DNA of 64,000 nt, from assembly GCA_027013145.1 (NCBI GenBank), contig JALUXX010000003.1, forward strand, positions 1 to 64,000. The letters run 5' to 3'. This stretch comes from Gammaproteobacteria bacterium. Lineage in GTDB: Bacteria; Pseudomonadota; Gammaproteobacteria; 21-64-14. Below, in pieces: positions 62,168-64,000 of this stretch. Made by a program: the position numbers and the translations under genes. Each line of letters begins with the position of its first letter. The first letter of the stretch is position 1. The notes beneath the pieces are model-generated. The model was not told the origin of the DNA. It made no database searches and saw only the letters and a list, made by a program, of their open reading frames with translations.

Positions 62168-64000
62168 TCGAGACAATCGACGAACTGTTGCGCGAGCGGC
62201 GCGAGTCGCTGTTCATGCTGCTGCACCGCTATCTGGGCCTGGGGCGGCCGTTTCTCCTCTACTCGGACCTGTGGGACGAGTTCCGCACGTTCTGCGAGTC
62301 GGAGGAAGGGCGGCCCATGTGCGACAGCGGTCTGGCGCGGATCATCGGCGCCGCGCAGGAGGCGGCGCTCGAGGCCCCGTGGTTCTACCTCGCCGTGCGC
62401 CCCGGCGTGGCCCGCTGGATCTACCTGCGGTTCCACGTCGATGCGATGGAGTATCAGGAAATCAGCGCCGGGGAGTTCCTCACCTTCAAGGAACGTCTGG
62501 CGACCGGCCGTGCCTTCGCGGATCCGTGGGCGCTGGAGATCGACCTCGGTCCGTTCGGCCGCGAATTTCCAAAGCTCAAGGAGTCGCGCTCGATCGGCCG
62601 CGGCGTGGAGTTTCTCAACCGTCGCCTCTCGAGCCAGCTCTTCCAGGAGCTGGGCAAAGGGGACCAGCGACTCCTCGATTTCCTGCGCGTGCACCAGGTG
62701 CGTGGGCGTCAGCTCATGCTCAACGGGCTGATCCGCGACGTGCCGCAACTGCGCCAGGCCCTACGCCGGGCCGAAGACTACCTCTCCACCCAGCCGCCCG
62801 ACGCCGGCTGGGACCGCGTGGGTCCGACGCTGCACAGTCTGGGCTTCGAGCCGGGGTGGGGGCGGGACGCCGAGCGCATGCGCGAAATGCTGAACCTCCT
62901 GACCGATATTCTCGAGGCGCCCGAACCCGGAACCCTCGAACGCTTTCTCGGGCGTGTGCCGATGATCTTCAGCATCGCCATCCTCTCCCCGCACGGCTTC
63001 TTCGGACAGTCGAAGGTGCTCGGGCTGCCGGACACCGGTGGGCAGGTCGTCTATATCCTCGACCAGGTCCGCGCCCTGGAGAAGGAGATGCGTCGCCGGA
63101 TCTCCGAGCAGGGACTCGATATCGAGCCGCAGATCGTGGTGGTCACGCGGCTCATCCCCGAGGCGCGCGGGACCAGTTGCGACGAGCGCATCGAACATAT
63201 CATCGGCACCGAGCACGCCCGCATCCTGCGCGTGCCCTTCCGCGGACCGGACGGAAACGTGCTGCCGCAGTGGATTTCGCGGTTCGAGGTGTGGCCGTAT
63301 CTGGAAGAGTTCGCGATGGAGACCGAGACGGAACTCCTGGCGGAACTCGGCGGGCGCCCGGACCTGATTGTCGGCAACTATTCCGACGGAAACCTCGTGG
63401 CCACGCTGCTCGCCCAGCGGCTCCATGTCACGCAGTGCAACATCGCCCACGCGCTGGAGAAGTCGAAGTACCTGTACTCGGATTTGTACTGGCAGCAGAA
63501 CGAGAGTCAATATCACTTTTCGTGCCAGTTCACCGCGGACCTCATCGCGATGAATGCGGCGGACTTCATCATCGCCAGCACCTACCAGGAGATCGCGGGG
63601 CGCGAGGACGGGCAGGGGCAGTACGAAAGCTATTCGGCGTTCACCATGCCGGGACTCTATCGCGTCGTCAACGGCATCGATCTGTACGACCCGAAGTTCA
63701 ACATCGTCTCGCCGGGCGCCGATGCCGGCGTCTACTTTCCGTACTCCGAGCAGGACCGCCGCCTCACCGGCCTGCACGGGGAGATCGAGGAGCTGATCTT
63801 CGGCGGGCCGCGCCCGGACGCCCGCGGCGTACTAGCCGATCGGGACAAGCCGCTCCTGTTCACTATGGCGCGGCTCGATCGCATCAAGAACATCGCCGGT
63901 CTGATCGACTGGTACGGCAGCGACCCGGCGTTACGCGAGGCCGCCAACCTCGTGGTCGTCGCCGGGCACGTCGACGCCGCGCAGTCCGAGGACCGTGAGG
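62164..64000 (+). CDS. Sucrose synthase, N-terminal ~612 residues (runs off the window)
   Basis: Sucrose synthase reversibly cleaves sucrose with a nucleoside diphosphate to NDP-glucose and fructose. It starts at GTG 62164 inside the SPS stop (GTGA), reads [20 protein letters not shown], and continues with the plant/bacterial SuS-specific N-terminal regulatory region, then the GT4 catalytic part: [20 protein letters not shown] with [31 protein letters not shown] and [12 protein letters not shown]. About 612 of an expected ~790-800 codons are present; the rest lies beyond 64000. With SPS-SPP and fructokinase it completes a sucrose cycle. Confidence 0.93.
   Translation, partial: MIETIDELLRERRESLFMLLHRYLGLGRPFLLYSDLWDEFRTFCESEEGRPMCDSGLARIIGAAQEAALEAPWFYLAVRPGVARWIYLRFHVDAMEYQEISAGEFLTFKERLATGRAFADPWALEIDLGPFGREFPKLKESRSIGRGVEFLNRRLSSQLFQELGKGDQRLLDFLRVHQVRGRQLMLNGLIRDVPQLRQALRRAEDYLSTQPPDAGWDRVGPTLHSLGFEPGWGRDAERMREMLNLLTDILEAPEPGTLERFLGRVPMIFSIAILSPHGFFGQSKVLGLPDTGGQVVYILDQVRALEKEMRRRISEQGLDIEPQIVVVTRLIPEARGTSCDERIEHIIGTEHARILRVPFRGPDGNVLPQWISRFEVWPYLEEFAMETETELLAELGGRPDLIVGNYSDGNLVATLLAQRLHVTQCNIAHALEKSKYLYSDLYWQQNESQYHFSCQFTADLIAMNAADFIIASTYQEIAGREDGQGQYESYSAFTMPGLYRVVNGIDLYDPKFNIVSPGADAGVYFPYSEQDRRLTGLHGEIEELIFGGPRPDARGVLADRDKPLLFTMARLDRIKNIAGLIDWYGSDPALREAANLVVVAGHVDAAQSEDRE

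Overview
The window is a continuous piece of a very GC-rich bacterial chromosome (about 70% G+C by eye), densely packed with mostly housekeeping genes. Several gene orders point to Gammaproteobacteria: rpoH-ftsX-ftsE-ftsY, two M16 peptidases, rsmD, coaD, YfhL-type ferredoxin and mutM; nudH-ptsP beside a HAD hydrolase; and mnmG-rsmG-parA-parB-atpIBEFHAGDC-glmU-glmS, the classic origin-proximal block. A TIGR03790 protein (a family tied to exosortase-bearing genomes) and a sucrose cluster (fructokinase, sucrose-phosphate synthase/phosphatase fusion, sucrose synthase) fit a free-living, possibly lithotrophic, methanotroph-like or halotolerant lineage. I cannot name genus or species. I see no tRNA, rRNA, CRISPR array, transposase or prophage gene.

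Layout. 1-3.3 kb: the end of heme O synthase, then ccoI and ccoS for cbb3 oxidase assembly. 3.3-7.2 kb (minus): rpoH with a perfect CIRCE operator upstream, then ftsX, ftsE, ftsY. 7.3-14.1 kb: two M16 peptidases, rsmD, an exact 211-bp tandem duplication that copied the 3' part of a DUF2007 gene, coaD, ferredoxin, then TIGR03790 and mutM on the minus strand. 14.2-20.5 kb: gspD-gspE-gspF and argA, closed by a hairpin. 20.6-28.8 kb: phosphate transporter, O-methyltransferase, cAMP phosphodiesterase CpdA, an unknown protein, a double cyclic-nucleotide-binding protein, and in another frame a 1,189-residue rhodanese/coiled-coil/transmembrane protein; a secreted DUF2914 protein follows on the minus strand. 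28.9-32.6 kb: ptsP and nudH (minus), diverging from a HAD phosphatase. 32.6-36.9 kb: mnmG, rsmG, parA, parB. 37.0-48.7 kb: a CBS protein, a strong sigma-70 promoter, the complete F1Fo ATP synthase operon, slyD, glmU, glmS.

48.7-64.0 kb is the most accessory part: a secreted Trp/Tyr-rich DUF6600 protein, a 26-28 bp repeat present three times, a glycosyltransferase-debranching enzyme pair lying between two direct copies of that repeat, glycogen phosphorylase, a secreted DUF255/DsbD-alpha fusion, and the sucrose operon, which runs off the right edge inside sucrose synthase. Together these genes would handle alpha-glucan breakdown and sucrose synthesis and cleavage, probably for storage or osmoprotection.

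I did not find a clear new multi-gene system. The best leads are the split cyclic-nucleotide/rhodanese gene with its very long coiled-coil partner, the repeat with a Fur-box-like core around the glucan cassette, and the CIRCE element on rpoH.
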